In this document: positions 35,101 through 44,883 of the stretch, in pieces
How the letters are laid out: each line of letters starts with the position of its first letter
Position numbering within the stretch: position 1 is the first letter of the stretch
Assembly: GCA_018401495.1 (NCBI GenBank)
Contig: JAGYJX010000018.1
Span: forward strand, 1 to 64,000
Direction: 5' to 3'
Source of the DNA: Rhodospirillaceae bacterium
GTDB taxonomy: Bacteria; Pseudomonadota; Alphaproteobacteria; Thalassobaculales; Thalassobaculaceae
DNA length: 64,000 nucleotides
The notes under the pieces: model-generated
Seen by the model: the letters and a program-made list of their open reading frames with translations, nothing else
Databases searched by the model: none
Told to the model about the DNA's origin: nothing
Position numbers and translations under genes: made by a program

Positions 35101-36723
35101 ATGTCCGCATCGCCGAGTTTCGATCCCGTGGACGTCCTCATCATCGGCGCCGGCGCGTCCGGGGCGGCGATCGCCTGGAGCCTGACCGAGACGCGGATGC
35201 GCATCCTGTGCCTGGAGCAGGGCGACTGGATGGCGTCGTCGCAGTACCCGACGACCCGCAAGAACTGGGAGGCCCAGCAGTTCGGTCCCTTCCACGTCGA
35301 CCCGAACGTCCGCGGCCTGCCGTCCGACTACCCGGTCAACAACACCGATTCGCCGATCGACGTGCTGAACTACAACGCCGTCGGCGGCAGCACGATCGCC
35401 TACGCCGCGCACTTCCCCGGCTGCACCCCTCGGATTTCCGGGTCCGCACCCTCGACGGCGTCGCCGACGACTGGCCGGTCAGCTACGACGACCTGGAGCC
35501 GTACTTCGTCGAGAACGACCGGATCATGGGCGTGTCGGGGCTGGCCGGCGACCCGATGTACCCGCCGAAGCAGCCGCCGCTGCCGCCGCTGCCGATCGGC
35601 CTGGTCGGCGAGACGGTGGCGCGCGGCTTCGACCGGCTGGGCTGGCACTGGTGGCCGTCCGACTCGGCCATCCTGTCGCAGCCCTACGAGGGCCGCGACC
35701 GCTGCCTGAACCTCAACCCCTGCATGACCGGCTGCTCGCAGGGTGCCAAGGGCAGCGCCGACATCACCTACTGGCCGGAGGCGATCCGGGCCGGCGTCGA
35801 GCTGCGCACCCGCTGCCGGGTGCGCGAGGTGACGGTCAACGCCGAGGGCATGGCCGACGGGGTGATCTACTACGACGCCGAGGGAAGGGAGTGCCGGCAG
35901 CGGGCCGAGGTCGTGATCATGGCCTGCAACGGTGTCGGCACCCCGCGCATCCTGCTGAACTCCAAGTCGCCGCGGTTTCCCGACGGCCTCGCCAACCGCA
36001 GCGGGCTGGTCGGCCGGAACCTGATGTTCCACCCCTGCGCGGTCGCGACCGGGGTGTTCGAGGAGCGGCTCGACACCCACAAGGGGCCGAACGGCTGCTG
36101 CATCCTCAGCAAGGAGTTCTACGAGACCGACACCGGAGCGCGGCTTCGTGCGCGGCTACAACATCCAGGTGACGCGCGGCTCCGGCGGGCCGCTCGCGGT
36201 CGCCATGCGCGGCCTCGCGTCCGGCGACATCCCGTGGGGGCCGGGGCACCACGAGAAGTTCCGCCGGCGCTTCGACCACACGGTGCAGGCGCTGGCGGTC
36301 TGCGAGGACCTGCCCGAGGAACACAACCGGGTGACGCTCGACCCCGAGCTGGTGGATTCCGACGGCATCCCGGCGCCGAAGATCACCTACCGGCTCAGCG
36401 ACAACACCCGGGCGATGCTGGCCCACGGCCTGGAGCGCGGCAAGGAGGTGATGCGGGCCGCCGGGGCGGTCGAGGTGCTGGAGACCCCGCTGCTGCGGCC
36501 CGGCGGCTGGCACCTGCTGGGGACCGCGCGGATGGGCACCGATCCCGAACGGTCGGTGGTCAACCCGTGGGGCCGCAGCCACGACGTGAGGAACCTGTTC
36601 ATCGTCGACGGCAGCGTCTTCGTCACCGCCGGCGGGGTCAACCCGACCAGCACCATCCAGGCGCTGGCGCTCTACATCGGCGACCGGATCAAGCGGAACC
36701 TCGCCAACCTGTTCGACGACTGA
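35101..36723 (+). CDS. GMC-family FAD-dependent oxidoreductase (frameshifted in the assembly)
   Basis: A roughly 540-residue GMC oxidoreductase, the flavoprotein class of glucose, gluconate and choline dehydrogenases. The FAD Rossmann motif DVLIIGAGASGAAIA is at residues 10-24. NYNAVGGSTIAYAAH and CNGVGTPRILLNS follow, and the C-terminal part ends GGWHLLGTARMGTDPERSVVNPWGRSHDVRNLFIVDGS. Two indels (near 35428 and 36140) put the middle ~235 residues in another phase and restore it, so the ends are in the same frame. The closest functional type is the gluconate 2-dehydrogenase large subunit, because a subunit-3-like gene follows 10 bases later. The substrate is unknown. Confidence 0.85.
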
Positions 36724-36733
36724 GGGCCGGACC

Positions 36734-37162
36734 ATGGCAAACGCCACACTCACCGACGCGCAGCGGCAGCGCCTGGCGGCGCTGCTGGACACCATCCTGC
36801 CGGCCAGCGACGACGGCGCCCTGCCGAGCGCGCGCGAGATCGATCTCGACGCCTATCTGGACGAGCAGGCGCCCGAGTTCCGGGACGAGCTGCTCTGGAT
36901 CCTCGACCGCTTCGACGACAGCCTGCCCGGCGTGGCGCTCGACCGCCGCGTCGAGCTGGTGCGCGAGTTCTCGGTGGGCCACCCGCAGGCGTTCCGAAGC
37001 CTGGTGTTCCGGGTCTACGACGCCTACTACCAGGACGACCGGGTGCGCGCCGCCATCGGCGCCCGCCCGGGGCCGCCGTTCCCGGGCGGCCATTCGATCC
37101 CGGCCGGCGACCTCTCGTCCCTCGAGGCGGTGAAGGCGCGCGGCAAGGGCTACCGGCGGTAG
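36734..37162 (+). CDS. Gluconate 2-dehydrogenase subunit 3-like protein
   Basis: A 142-residue helical protein resembling the small subunit 3 of membrane gluconate 2-dehydrogenases (LTDAQRQRLAALLDTILPASDDGALPSAREIDLDAYLDE). It lies 10 bases after the GMC gene and probably stabilises or exports it. The usual Tat signal of periplasmic subunit 3 is not seen, and no cytochrome c subunit is adjacent. A cytoplasmic or alternative electron acceptor system is possible. Confidence 0.65.
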   Translation: MANATLTDAQRQRLAALLDTILPASDDGALPSAREIDLDAYLDEQAPEFRDELLWILDRFDDSLPGVALDRRVELVREFSVGHPQAFRSLVFRVYDAYYQDDRVRAAIGARPGPPFPGGHSIPAGDLSSLEAVKARGKGYRR

Positions 37163-37164
37163 CT

Positions 37165-38211
37165 CACGCCGGTACTCCAGGCGGTACACCCGGGCGGCGG
37201 TGCCGGCGAACAGCGCCTCGCGCTCGGCCGGCGCCATGCCGGCGGTCAGGCGCTTGAAGGCGTTCCACAGCACGCCGTAGCCGCAGCTGCCCTTGTCGAC
37301 CGGAAAGTTGCTCTCGAACATCGCCCGCCCGGGACCGAACGCCTCGATGGCGGTCTCGACGTAGGGCCGCCAGGCGGCGGCGACCGTCTCGGAGTCGGGC
37401 GCGCGCTCGCCCTCGTGCAGGGCGAAGCCGAACAGGCGCATGCCCATCCCGCCGAGCTTGACGACGACGTTGCCGCGCCGCGCCAGCTCGCCGAGGGCGT
37501 CGCGCCAGACCGCGAACACCGCGTCGCGCCGGCCGGCGTAGGGCCCGATCCCGATCGGCCCGCCGACGTGGTTCAGGACGATGGTGGTCCCGGGAAGGCG
37601 TCGGCCAGCGCCGCGCCGTCGGCGAGCTGGGTGTGGTACATCCAGGCGTCGAAGGTCAGGCCGAGCGGCGCCAGGCGCGCGAAGCCGGCGCGGAACGCCG
37701 GGCTGGCCAGCAGCTCCGGTCCGACATCCAGCATCGAGCCGTGCGCCGTCGGGTCGGGGTGGTGGACGCTGGAGCAGCGCAGCCCCCGGAACCGGCCGCG
37801 CCCGAGCGCCACCGCCCGCTCCAGCAGCGGCGCCACCCGGTCGCCGGCGGACAGGTCGAGGGTGCCGACGATGCCGGCGCAGAGCGCCGGGCCGGCCCCG
37901 CCGGCCTCGTCCCGCCGGCGCAGCGCCGCCTCGCCGACCGAGGCCGCGAACTCGATCTCGCCGAGCGGCCGTTCGAGCGGGTCGCCGCCCTCGCGGTACA
38001 TGGCGTGGGCCTCCATGAACACCGTGGCGACGACGCGGTGGCCGGACGCGATGTCGGCCCCCATATCGTCGGCGAGGTAGCGCGAATCCGGCCGGTGCCA
38101 GAGGTGGTGATGGGCGTCGATGATGGGCAGGTCCGGGTCGATCGCAGCCTCGCTGCGGGTGGCGAGCCAGTCCGGGCGAACCGGGATGTGGCGGCTGACG
38201 GCGAGGGCCAT
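37165..38211 (-). CDS. Amidohydrolase 2 family, TIM-barrel metal hydrolase (frameshifted in the assembly)
   Basis: A metal-dependent hydrolase of the 2-pyrone-4,6-dicarboxylate/lactonase group. The start IDPDLPIIDAHHHLWHRP holds the HxH metal motif. The C-terminal block has ESNFPVDKGSCGYGVLWNAFKRL. A missing base near 37578 separates the first ~212 residues from the rest (continuing TIVLNHVGGPIGIGP in another phase). The shifted frame has no stop before running antisense through its convergent neighbour, so a further indel near the 3' end is likely and the end coordinate is approximate. AGGAG precedes the ATG at 38211. Ring-lactone or amide hydrolysis is the general expectation. Confidence 0.75.
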
Positions 38212-38273
38212 GCGGTCGCTCCTACGGTCGCGGGTCGCCGCCATCCTGCCCCGACTTCGAGGAACGAGGAACC

Positions 38274-38747
38274 ATGACCGGCCTGCCGCGCGAGAACGTC
38301 CAGTCCTACCCCCGGCCGCCGGCGCTGGAGCCGGTGCCGCACCGCCTCACGGTGACGCTGGGCGGGCTGGTGATCGTCGACACCAACCGGGCGCTGCGGG
38401 TGCTGGAGACCCACCACGCGCCGACCTACTACATCCCGCCGGCCGACATCACGGCCGAGCTGCGCCCGGCGCCGGGCCAGAGCCTGTGCGAGTGGAAGGG
38501 CCGGGCGCGCTATGTCGACGTGGTCGCCGGCGGCACCACCGCGCGCCGGGCGGCCTGGGTCTACGACGCGCCGACCGAGCGGTTCCGGGCGCTGGCCGGC
38601 CACGTGGCGTTCTACGCCGGGCTGATGGAGGCCTGCCACGTCGCCGGCGAGCGCGTCGTCCCGCAGCCGGGCGATTTCTACGGCGGCTGGGTGACCGCGA
38701 ACCTGGACGGCATCCCGAAGGGCGCGCGCGGCACCGAGCACTGGTAG
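38274..38747 (+). CDS. DUF427 family protein
   Basis: A 157-residue protein of the DUF427 family, a small beta-tent fold with no proven activity. The characteristic core is present: VIVDTNRALRVLETHHAPTYYIPPADI, then CEWKGRARYVDVVAGG and RAAWVYDAP, with a final PGDFYGGWVTANLDGIPKGARGTEHW. GAGGAACC precedes the ATG. It is divergent from the amidohydrolase and convergent with the TauD-type gene. Confidence 0.85.
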   Translation: MTGLPRENVQSYPRPPALEPVPHRLTVTLGGLVIVDTNRALRVLETHHAPTYYIPPADITAELRPAPGQSLCEWKGRARYVDVVAGGTTARRAAWVYDAPTERFRALAGHVAFYAGLMEACHVAGERVVPQPGDFYGGWVTANLDGIPKGARGTEHW

Positions 38748-38763
38748 CCCGGACGGCGCTCCC

Positions 38764-39621
38764 TCAGCCCCCGACCACGTCGCCGGTCACCACCTCGCCG
38801 TTGACCGTCGTGCGGTGCAGGCGGCGGCGCTGGCGGTCGACGTCCAGGTAGGTGGCGCGGTGCAGGGTGCCGTAGTTGTCCCACATCATCAGGTCGCCCG
38901 GCTGCCACTTGTGGCAGTACACGAACTCGTCCTGGGTGGCGTGCCGCACCAGGCTGGCGACCAGCTCGACGCCCTCGTCGTCCGGCATGCCGACCACGCC
39001 CTTGATGACGTGCTGGCCGAGGTACAGCGCCTTGCGGCCGGTGCGCGGGTGCGGGAAGGCGATCGGCTGGGCGCGGTCGGGGATGGCGCGCTTCTTCTCC
39101 TCGCTGAGCGGCCGGTCGGGAAAGCTGCGCTGCTGCAGCAGGGCGTAGCTGTGGATCGCCTTCTTGTCGTCGATGAAGGCGCGGGTCTCGGCCGGCAGGG
39201 TGTCGTAGGCCCGGCGGGTGTCGGCGAACTGGGTCTCGCCGCCCTCCTCCGGCGCCACCACGCAGTGCAGGATCGAGATGCTGACCGGCTTCTCCAGGTG
39301 GGTCCCGTCGGTGTGCCAGGACAGCGCGCAGTTGGCGCTGCCGACCGGCTTGCCGTCCTCGATCAGGTTCGACAGCACGATGATCTCCGGCATCCCGGTC
39401 ACCATGCGCTGGTGGACGTGGATGTTGAGGTCGCCGAACGGCCGGCTGAACGCCACCTGCTGCTCGGGCGTCAGGTGCTGGTCGCGGAACAGCAGGATGG
39501 CGTGCTCGTCGATGGCGGCCGACAGGACCGCCTGGTCCTCGGGGGTGATCGGCTGGCGCAGGTCCAGGCCGGTCACTTGCATGCCGACGCCGGGCTTCAG
39601 CGGGGTGAAGACGATGCTCAT
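38764..39621 (-). CDS. TauD/TfdA family Fe(II)/2-oxoglutarate dioxygenase
   Basis: A 285-residue 2-oxoglutarate-dependent dioxygenase. The facial triad is visible: HTD in LSWHTDGTHLE and a late His in MWDNYGTLHRATY. The 2-oxoglutarate-binding Arg is near RRRLHRTT. It starts GMQVTGLDLRQPITPEDQAVL, as in TauD-type enzymes, which hydroxylate taurine, 2,4-D or other small acids. It is the last gene of an operon that encodes a His/Gln-type amino-acid ABC transporter, so the imported solute is probably its substrate. Confidence 0.9.
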   Translation of the reverse strand: MSIVFTPLKPGVGMQVTGLDLRQPITPEDQAVLSAAIDEHAILLFRDQHLTPEQQVAFSRPFGDLNIHVHQRMVTGMPEIIVLSNLIEDGKPVGSANCALSWHTDGTHLEKPVSISILHCVVAPEEGGETQFADTRRAYDTLPAETRAFIDDKKAIHSYALLQQRSFPDRPLSEEKKRAIPDRAQPIAFPHPRTGRKALYLGQHVIKGVVGMPDDEGVELVASLVRHATQDEFVYCHKWQPGDLMMWDNYGTLHRATYLDVDRQRRRLHRTTVNGEVVTGDVVGG

Positions 39622-39645
39622 CGGAGGCTCCTCTCAGCGGGGATG

Positions 39646-40326
39646 TCAGCGGCGGGCCAGCACCATCCGCTGCTCGAGGCGCGAGAGCAGGCGGACGGCC
39701 GGCCAGAAGACGGCGAGGTAGATCACCGCCGCCGCCATCAGCGGCGTCGGGTTGTAGACGATGTCCTGGGCGGTGCGGGCGTTGCGCAGCAGGTCCGGCA
39801 TCGCCACCACGGCGGCGAACGAGGTCGCCTTGGCGAGCTCGACCATGTTGCTGGCCAGCGGCGGCACGACGTTGCGCAGCGCCTGCGGCAGCACCACGAA
39901 GACCATGGTCCCGACCTGGCCGATGCCGGTCGAGCGCGCCGCCTCGCGCTGGCCGCGGCCGACCGACTCGATGCCGGCGCGCACGATCTCGCCGAAGAAC
40001 GCCGAGCCGTTGGCGACCAGCGCCACCACCACCGTCGCGAACTCCGACAGCCGCACGCCGAGGAACGGCAGGCAGGAGTAGATCAGGATCAGCAGCACCA
40101 GCGGCGGGAAGGCCCGCAGGAAGTCGATGTAGACGATGATCGCCCGGCGCCGCAGCGGGCCGCCGAGGTCGTAGGCGACCGCCACCAGGATGCCGAGCGC
40201 CAGCGCCGCCGGCACGATCGAGACGATCAGCAGCAGCGAGACCAGCGCCCCCTGCATCAGCAGCGGCGCCGCCGCCACCAGGCTGTCGTAGTTCAGGAAC
40301 GCCCGGGCGAACTCGTCGAAGCCCAT
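39646..40326 (-). CDS. Polar amino acid-type ABC transporter permease 2
   Basis: A 226-residue inner-membrane permease of the HisM/GlnP family with about five helices. The EAA loop EAARSTGIGQVGTMVFVVLPQALRNVVPPL, which contacts the ATPase, is intact, and the start LLMQGALVSLLLIVSIVPAALALGILV is typical. It begins one base after permease 1 stops and is followed by the TauD gene. It pairs with permease 1 as a heterodimer. Confidence 0.92.
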   Translation of the reverse strand: MGFDEFARAFLNYDSLVAAAPLLMQGALVSLLLIVSIVPAALALGILVAVAYDLGGPLRRRAIIVYIDFLRAFPPLVLLILIYSCLPFLGVRLSEFATVVVALVANGSAFFGEIVRAGIESVGRGQREAARSTGIGQVGTMVFVVLPQALRNVVPPLASNMVELAKATSFAAVVAMPDLLRNARTAQDIVYNPTPLMAAAVIYLAVFWPAVRLLSRLEQRMVLARR

Positions 40327-40327
40327 C

Positions 40328-41001
40328 TCAGCGCTCCCAGCCGAAGCGGCGCTCGACCCAGCGGCTGGCCAGCACCAGCGGCAGGAACAGCGCCAGGAAC
40401 ATCAGCGCCGCCAGCATCAGCGGCGTCGGGTTGGCGTAGATGCCCTGCTCGGTCGACGCCTGGTTCAGCAGTTCCGGCACCGCCACCACCGAGGCCAGCG
40501 CCGTCATCTTGGTGATCGAGATGGTCTTGTTGGTCAGCGGCGGGATCACCAGGCGCACCGCCTGCGGCATGATCACGAACAGCAGCGTCAGGCCGAACGG
40601 CAGCCCGGTCGAGCGCCCGGCCTCCCACTGGCCGCGGTGCACCGACACGATGCCGGCCCAGAAGATCTCCTCCGACACCGCCGCGAGGTTGAGGATCAGC
40701 GTCAGGGTCGCGCACCAGAACGGGTCCAGGTTCACCCCGGCGTAGGGCAGCGCGAAGTAGAACAGGAAGATCACCACCAGCGGCGGGATCGCCCGGAACA
40801 TGTCGACGAAGCAGACGATCAGGACGTTGAGCGGCGCGAACCCGGAAGGCCCGCAGCATGCGCCAGCGACAGCCCGAGGGTCAGGCCGCCGACGATCGTC
40901 CAGGCGGCGATCTCGACCGTCACCCCGAGCCCGCCGAGCAGCGCCGGGAACGACTTCGCCATGTAGTCGAGGTTGAAGTAGTAGTGCAGAAGCCGGTCCA
41001 T
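40328..41001 (-). CDS. Polar amino acid-type ABC transporter permease 1 (frameshifted in the assembly)
   Basis: A HisM/GlnP-type permease of about 223 residues after correction. The first 35 residues (MAKSFPALLGGLGVTVEIAAWTIVGGLTLGLSLA) and the main part from FRAIPPLVVIFLFYFALPYAG with the EAA loop EAGRSTGLPFGLTLLFVIMPQAVRLVIPPL lie in different phases. Two separate one-base insertions near 40862 and 40843 account exactly for the two-base shift; the intermediate phase reads MLRAFR, the expected helix link. The membrane topology is otherwise complete. Confidence 0.85.
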
Positions 41002-41022
41002 GATCCGCCCCCGCCCCGCCGC

Positions 41023-41811
41023 TCAGTGCCGCACGACGCGGGCGAGGAAGTCCCGGGTGCGCTGCCGGACCGGCCGGTTGAACAGCTCGTCCGGGGTGTT
41101 CTCCTCGACGATCACGCCCTCGTTCATGAACACCACCCGGTCGGCGACCTCGCGGGCGAACTGCATCTCGTGCGAGACGATGACCATGGTCATGCCGCGG
41201 GCCCGCATGGTGGCGATCACCGCCAGCACCTCGCCGACCAGCTCGGGGTCGAGGGCCGAGGTCGGCTCGTCGAACAGCATGATCTTGGGATCGAGCGCCA
41301 GCGCCCGGGCGATGCCGACGCGCTGCTGCTGGCCGCCGGAGAGCTGCGAGGGGTAGGACGCGTACTTGTCGGAGAGGCCGACGGAGTCGAGCGCCGCCCG
41401 GGCCCGCGCCGTCGCCTCGGCGCGGCCGAGCCGCAGCACCAGCCGCAACGCCAGGCGGACGTTGCCCTGGGCGGTGAGGTGCGGGTAGAGGTTGAAGGAC
41501 TGGAAGACGAAGCCGATCTCGCGGCGCGCCTTGTTGATGTCCACCGACCGCGAGGTGAGGTCGACGCCGTCGACGAACACCCGTCCCTCGGTCGGCTCCT
41601 CCAGGCGGTTGATGCAGCGCAGCAGGGTGCTCTTGCCGGAGCCCGACGGGCCGATGATCGCCACCGCCTCGCCGCGCCGCACCGTCAGGTTGACCGCGTG
41701 CAGCGCCGGGGTGGTGCCGTAGGTCTTGGACAGACCCTCGATCCGCACCACCGCGTCGCCGGTCGCGGCGGAGGCCGGCACCGCCCGCCGCTCCTGCCCG
41801 CCGTCAGCCAC
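41023..41811 (-). CDS. Polar amino acid-type ABC transporter ATP-binding protein
   Basis: A 262-residue ATPase of the HisP/GlnQ type. Walker A is GPSGSGKST, the Q-loop [10 protein letters not shown], the signature [16 protein letters not shown], Walker [14 protein letters not shown] and the switch His is in IVSHEM. All are intact. The first 20 residues are a variable extension. Its ATG overlaps the end of the binding-protein gene by eight bases. Confidence 0.95.
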   Translation of the reverse strand: MADGGQERRAVPASAATGDAVVRIEGLSKTYGTTPALHAVNLTVRRGEAVAIIGPSGSGKSTLLRCINRLEEPTEGRVFVDGVDLTSRSVDINKARREIGFVFQSFNLYPHLTAQGNVRLALRLVLRLGRAEATARARAALDSVGLSDKYASYPSQLSGGQQQRVGIARALALDPKIMLFDEPTSALDPELVGEVLAVIATMRARGMTMVIVSHEMQFAREVADRVVFMNEGVIVEENTPDELFNRPVRQRTRDFLARVVRH

Positions 41812-42678
41812 AGGCGACGGTGCGCTTGCCCGCCGGGTCGTGGCCCGGCCAGCCCGGCGCGCCGAAGCCCTCGTAGACCGTCACCATCGACGATCCCGCC
41901 GCCGGCACCACGCCGAACCACTTCTCGTGGATCTTCGCCGCGGTGCCGTCCAGCTTCATGCACTCGAGATGGCTCTCCAGCAGGTTGCGGAACTCGGTGT
42001 CGCCGGGCCGCGTCGGCAAGCCGAACTGGCCGCCGGTCAGGACGCTGACGTCGATCGCGAAGTCCGGCTGCTGCTTGACCGTCCACTGCGCCGAGGCGGT
42101 GGTCGACATGTAGGCGTCGATGCGCCGGATCCCGACCGCCTGGATGGCGTCGGCGGTCTTGTCGAAGCGCTGCACGATCACGCCGTGCTTGTCGGCGTTG
42201 TTCTTCATCCACTCGTCCTGCACCGACCCGGAGGTGACGCCGACGGTCTTGCCCTTGAGGTCCGCCATCGACGCGAAGCGGTTGTCCTGGCGGGTCAGGA
42301 AGCCGAGGCCGACGTCGAAATACGGCTCGGTGAACAGCAGTTCGGCGGCCCGGGTCGCGGTGATGGTGGTCGGCGCCATCACGTACTCGATGCGCTTGGC
42401 GTGCATGGAGGCGAAGATGTTGGCGAACACGATGTCCACCACCTCCAGCCCCGGCCGCCCCAGCCGCTTGGCCAGCTCGGTCGAAATGTCGAAGGAGTAG
42501 CCGTCGATGGAGCCGTCGGCCTTGCGGAAGTTGAACGGCGCGAACCCGACCTCGGCGCCGGCCCGCAGCGTCTGATCCTGGGGATGGTCGGCCATCTGCG
42601 CCTGGCCGGCGGCCGGAACCGACAGAGCGACCAGACCGGCCAGCGCCGCGGAAAGAAGTGTGGGGTTCGATGAGCCAT
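41804..42678 (-). CDS. Amino acid-type ABC transporter substrate-binding protein (frameshifted in the assembly)
   Basis: A periplasmic binding protein of family 3 (291 residues after correction) that delivers a small polar solute to the permeases. The ATG at 42678 follows GGAGG, but the signal peptide ([21 protein letters not shown]) is in another phase; one missing C near 42664 in the run ACCCC explains this. The mature part shows [51 protein letters not shown] and a C-terminal KWFGVVP. It heads the operon binding protein-ATPase-permease-permease-TauD. Confidence 0.88.
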
Positions 42679-42952
42679 TGCGGTCCTCCAGATTGGGCCA
42701 ACGCGCGTCACCGGTGCAATCCGCACATTCCGTGCCAGCCCGACCGAATAAAGTTTCGTACGAGGATTCCCGCCTGTTTTCTGTCACTTCTCTTGAGACG
42801 ATGCAGTCGAGTTGACAGCAAACGCTGCCCAAAGATTCACCCTCTGCTCAACGAGTCGCCATCGCAAGTGTTTGCGCATTACGGTTGTTTCGGGCCCTCA
42901 GTACGCGCACCAGGGTTGTGCGCCGACGTGTCGCCGATCGCCGATCCGGCCT

Positions 42953-43570
42953 TCAGAGCGCAAGCGGCGGCAGCGGGACCGGCAGCATGGACAGGTCGGG
43001 CACGCCGGCTCCGAGGTCGACGAAGCGGTTGTCGTCGCCGACCTGGTTGTAGACCGCTTCGAGCTGCGGCAGCTTGAGGGTCACGTCCGTGACCGGCTGT
43101 CGGATGGTGAACAGCTGCCGGGGCGCCTCGTCGTTGTCGGCGAGCACCGGCAGGCACAGGTACTCGGTGTAGACCGGCGGCCCGAGGCTGTAGTCGAACA
43201 GCACCCGGAAATACAGCCCGCACGGCCGGTCGGCCAACGCCACGTTGATCCGCGACCGGCGTGGCCAGTCCTGGGGCCGTGACAGATCCTTCAGGCTGGT
43301 GCCGGTGAGTTCGCGCCCGCGGGTCTCGTTGATCGCGGTGCCGACCAGCCGGAAGATCATCGCCTCGGCGGATCGCACTTCGAGGACGCTGAGCCAGCGG
43401 AGGTGCCGGGCGACATCGTCGAGCGCGATCTGGCCGCGCCGGGGTGTCAGGGCGTCGCCGCGCCAGCGCATCCAGGCGGCGCGAAAGTCGCGGCAGGCCG
43501 GCGTGACCAGGAGATCGCCCAGCCGCTGGATCCCGCCGGCGTCCACCGCGCTCCCCGGCTCCGCCTCCAT
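42953..43570 (-). CDS. PAS_5-type domain protein
   Basis: A 205-residue protein of the PAS_5 (PF07310-like) family, abundant in Rhodospirillales and of unknown role. The family pattern is DFRAAWMRWRGDALTPRRGQIALDDVARHLRWLSVLEV, then FRLVGTAINETRGRELTGTSLKDL, a PAS-like sensory fold with no output domain. It stands alone. The 274 bases upstream of the transporter operon lie between it and that operon and contain no other gene. Confidence 0.8.
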   Translation of the reverse strand: MEAEPGSAVDAGGIQRLGDLLVTPACRDFRAAWMRWRGDALTPRRGQIALDDVARHLRWLSVLEVRSAEAMIFRLVGTAINETRGRELTGTSLKDLSRPQDWPRRSRINVALADRPCGLYFRVLFDYSLGPPVYTEYLCLPVLADNDEAPRQLFTIRQPVTDVTLKLPQLEAVYNQVGDDNRFVDLGAGVPDLSMLPVPLPPLAL

Positions 43571-43667
43571 TCGACCCGCCCGTCACCGCCAAAGTGTCAG
43601 CCGGGCACATGCTAACGCAGGTCGATCGGCGCCACCAAGCGGTCGTCGCGGCCCGCAGCCCGCGCCG

Positions 43668-43859
43668 TCAGCGTTCCCGGATGGTGAACTCCATCCCGGC
43701 CCGGTTGCCGACCCAGAGGCCCGGCTTGGTGCGGCGCATGGTCAGGTCCAGATCGCCGATCGAGACCTCCGCCCGGTCGCCCTGCACCCGGACCACGGTG
43801 CCCGGCATGGTCTTGTCGGTATCGGTGCAGGTGACGGTCACCCGTTGATCGAGGCGCAT
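43668..43859 (-). CDS. Small beta-rich protein, PilZ-like
   Basis: A 63-residue protein that starts MRLDQRVTVTCTDTDKTMPGTVVRVQGDRAEVSI. The strand-rich pattern and opening resemble a minimal PilZ or translational KOW-like barrel, but the c-di-GMP motif RxxxR..DxSxxG is not complete. AGGAG precedes the ATG. The larger open frame in this phase upstream of 43859 is not used, because it runs antisense through the oxygenase gene. Confidence 0.55.
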   Translation of the reverse strand: MRLDQRVTVTCTDTDKTMPGTVVRVQGDRAEVSIGDLDLTMRRTKPGLWVGNRAGMEFTIRER

Positions 43860-44015
43860 GGCGATCTCCTGAAGCGGCGACGAGCGACCTTCACGCCTAA
43901 CCATCGTGAAAGCAACCCGGGCGCCGGGCCCATCGAACCGGCCTCTCACGCATGACAGCAACCCGCCCGCTGCCGTATGGTCCGGCGACCCCCGTGGCGA
44001 GACCCGGCGCTCCGC

Positions 44016-44799
44016 ATGACCGACACTCCCTCGATCCTGGCCGGCGCGGTTCCGGCCGACGTCGCCGACGCGCCGTTCCCGCACCTGCTGCGGCTCGACT
44101 GCCTCGAGCCGGAGGTGTTCGCCGATCTGGCCGGCTCGTTCCCGAGGCCGTCGTTCCCGGCCGGTACGCCGCAGAACTTCCTGGCCCTGCTCGACCCGTT
44201 CGCGGCCGGGGTCGACGCGTCGCTGACCGAGGCCTGGCGCCGCTTCGCCGCCCACCACGTGTCGGCGGCGTTCTGGCGGGAGATGGTGGCGGTGCTCGGC
44301 CCGGCGCTCCGCCGCACCCACCCCGACCTCGAGGCCCGGCTCGGCGCGCCGCTCGAGGCGGTCGACGCCGCGCCGGTCGACGCCGACCTCGGCCGCACCG
44401 ATCCGGCTCGGGGTGCAGTTCGGCTTCAACACGCCGGTCACCACGCCGTCGTCGGTGCGCGGCGTCCACATCGACAAGGCGCGGCGGCTGGTGAGCGCGC
44501 TGCTGTACATGCCCGAGCCCGGCGACGACGCCGGCGGCGACCTGGTGCTGTACCGGTTCCGCGGGGCGCGGCGGTTCCACGGCGTCACCGCCGACCTCGC
44601 CGACGTCGAGCCGGTGACGCGCGTCGCCTACGCGGCGAACACCCTGATCATGTTCGTCAATTCGGTGGAATCGTTGCACGGGGTGCTGCCGCGCCGGCCG
44701 ACCGAGAGGGCTCGGCGCTACGTCAACTTCTACGCCGACGTGACCCTGGAGCGCGACCTCGTCGACGCCTCGCCCTTCCAGGCGACGACCGCGGGCTGA
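44016..44799 (+). CDS. 2-oxoglutarate/Fe(II)-dependent oxygenase (frameshifted in the assembly)
   Basis: A putative prolyl-4-hydroxylase-like oxygenase of about 260 residues. The start LAGAVPADVADAPFPHLLRLDCLEPEVFADLAGSFP is typical of this family. The second half, from IRLGVQFGFNTPV, is in another phase because of one extra base near 44402. It carries the iron ligands HID in GVHIDKARRLVSALLYM and the distal His in VESLHGVLPRRPTERARRYVNF, where the late Arg would bind 2-oxoglutarate. The target is unknown. A strong terminator follows. Confidence 0.78.
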
Positions 44800-44809
44800 C
44801 CCGGAAACG

Positions 44810-44841
44810 CGACGACCCCGGCCACGGGGCCGGGGTCGTCG
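44810..44841. terminator. Bidirectional hairpin terminator
   Basis: CGACGACCCCGGCC and GGCCGGGGTCGTCG form a perfect 14-bp stem with a four-base loop between two convergent genes. Confidence 0.75.
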
Positions 44842-44883
44842 GTATGGTTCGAACGGTCGCCGGGCGGGCGACGGAGCCCTGCC

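Noticed and set aside
34551..37133. An 860-residue open frame through the IS remnant, GMC and subunit-3 region
   Set aside because: Only its middle part (about 35430-36140) matches the GMC protein; the ends are shadows, and the real protein switches phase at two indels.
36689..37160. The amidohydrolase frame continuing to 36689 through the subunit-3 gene
   Set aside because: Homology ends near RVYRLEYRR; the continuation is antisense to a real gene and probably results from another indel hiding the stop.
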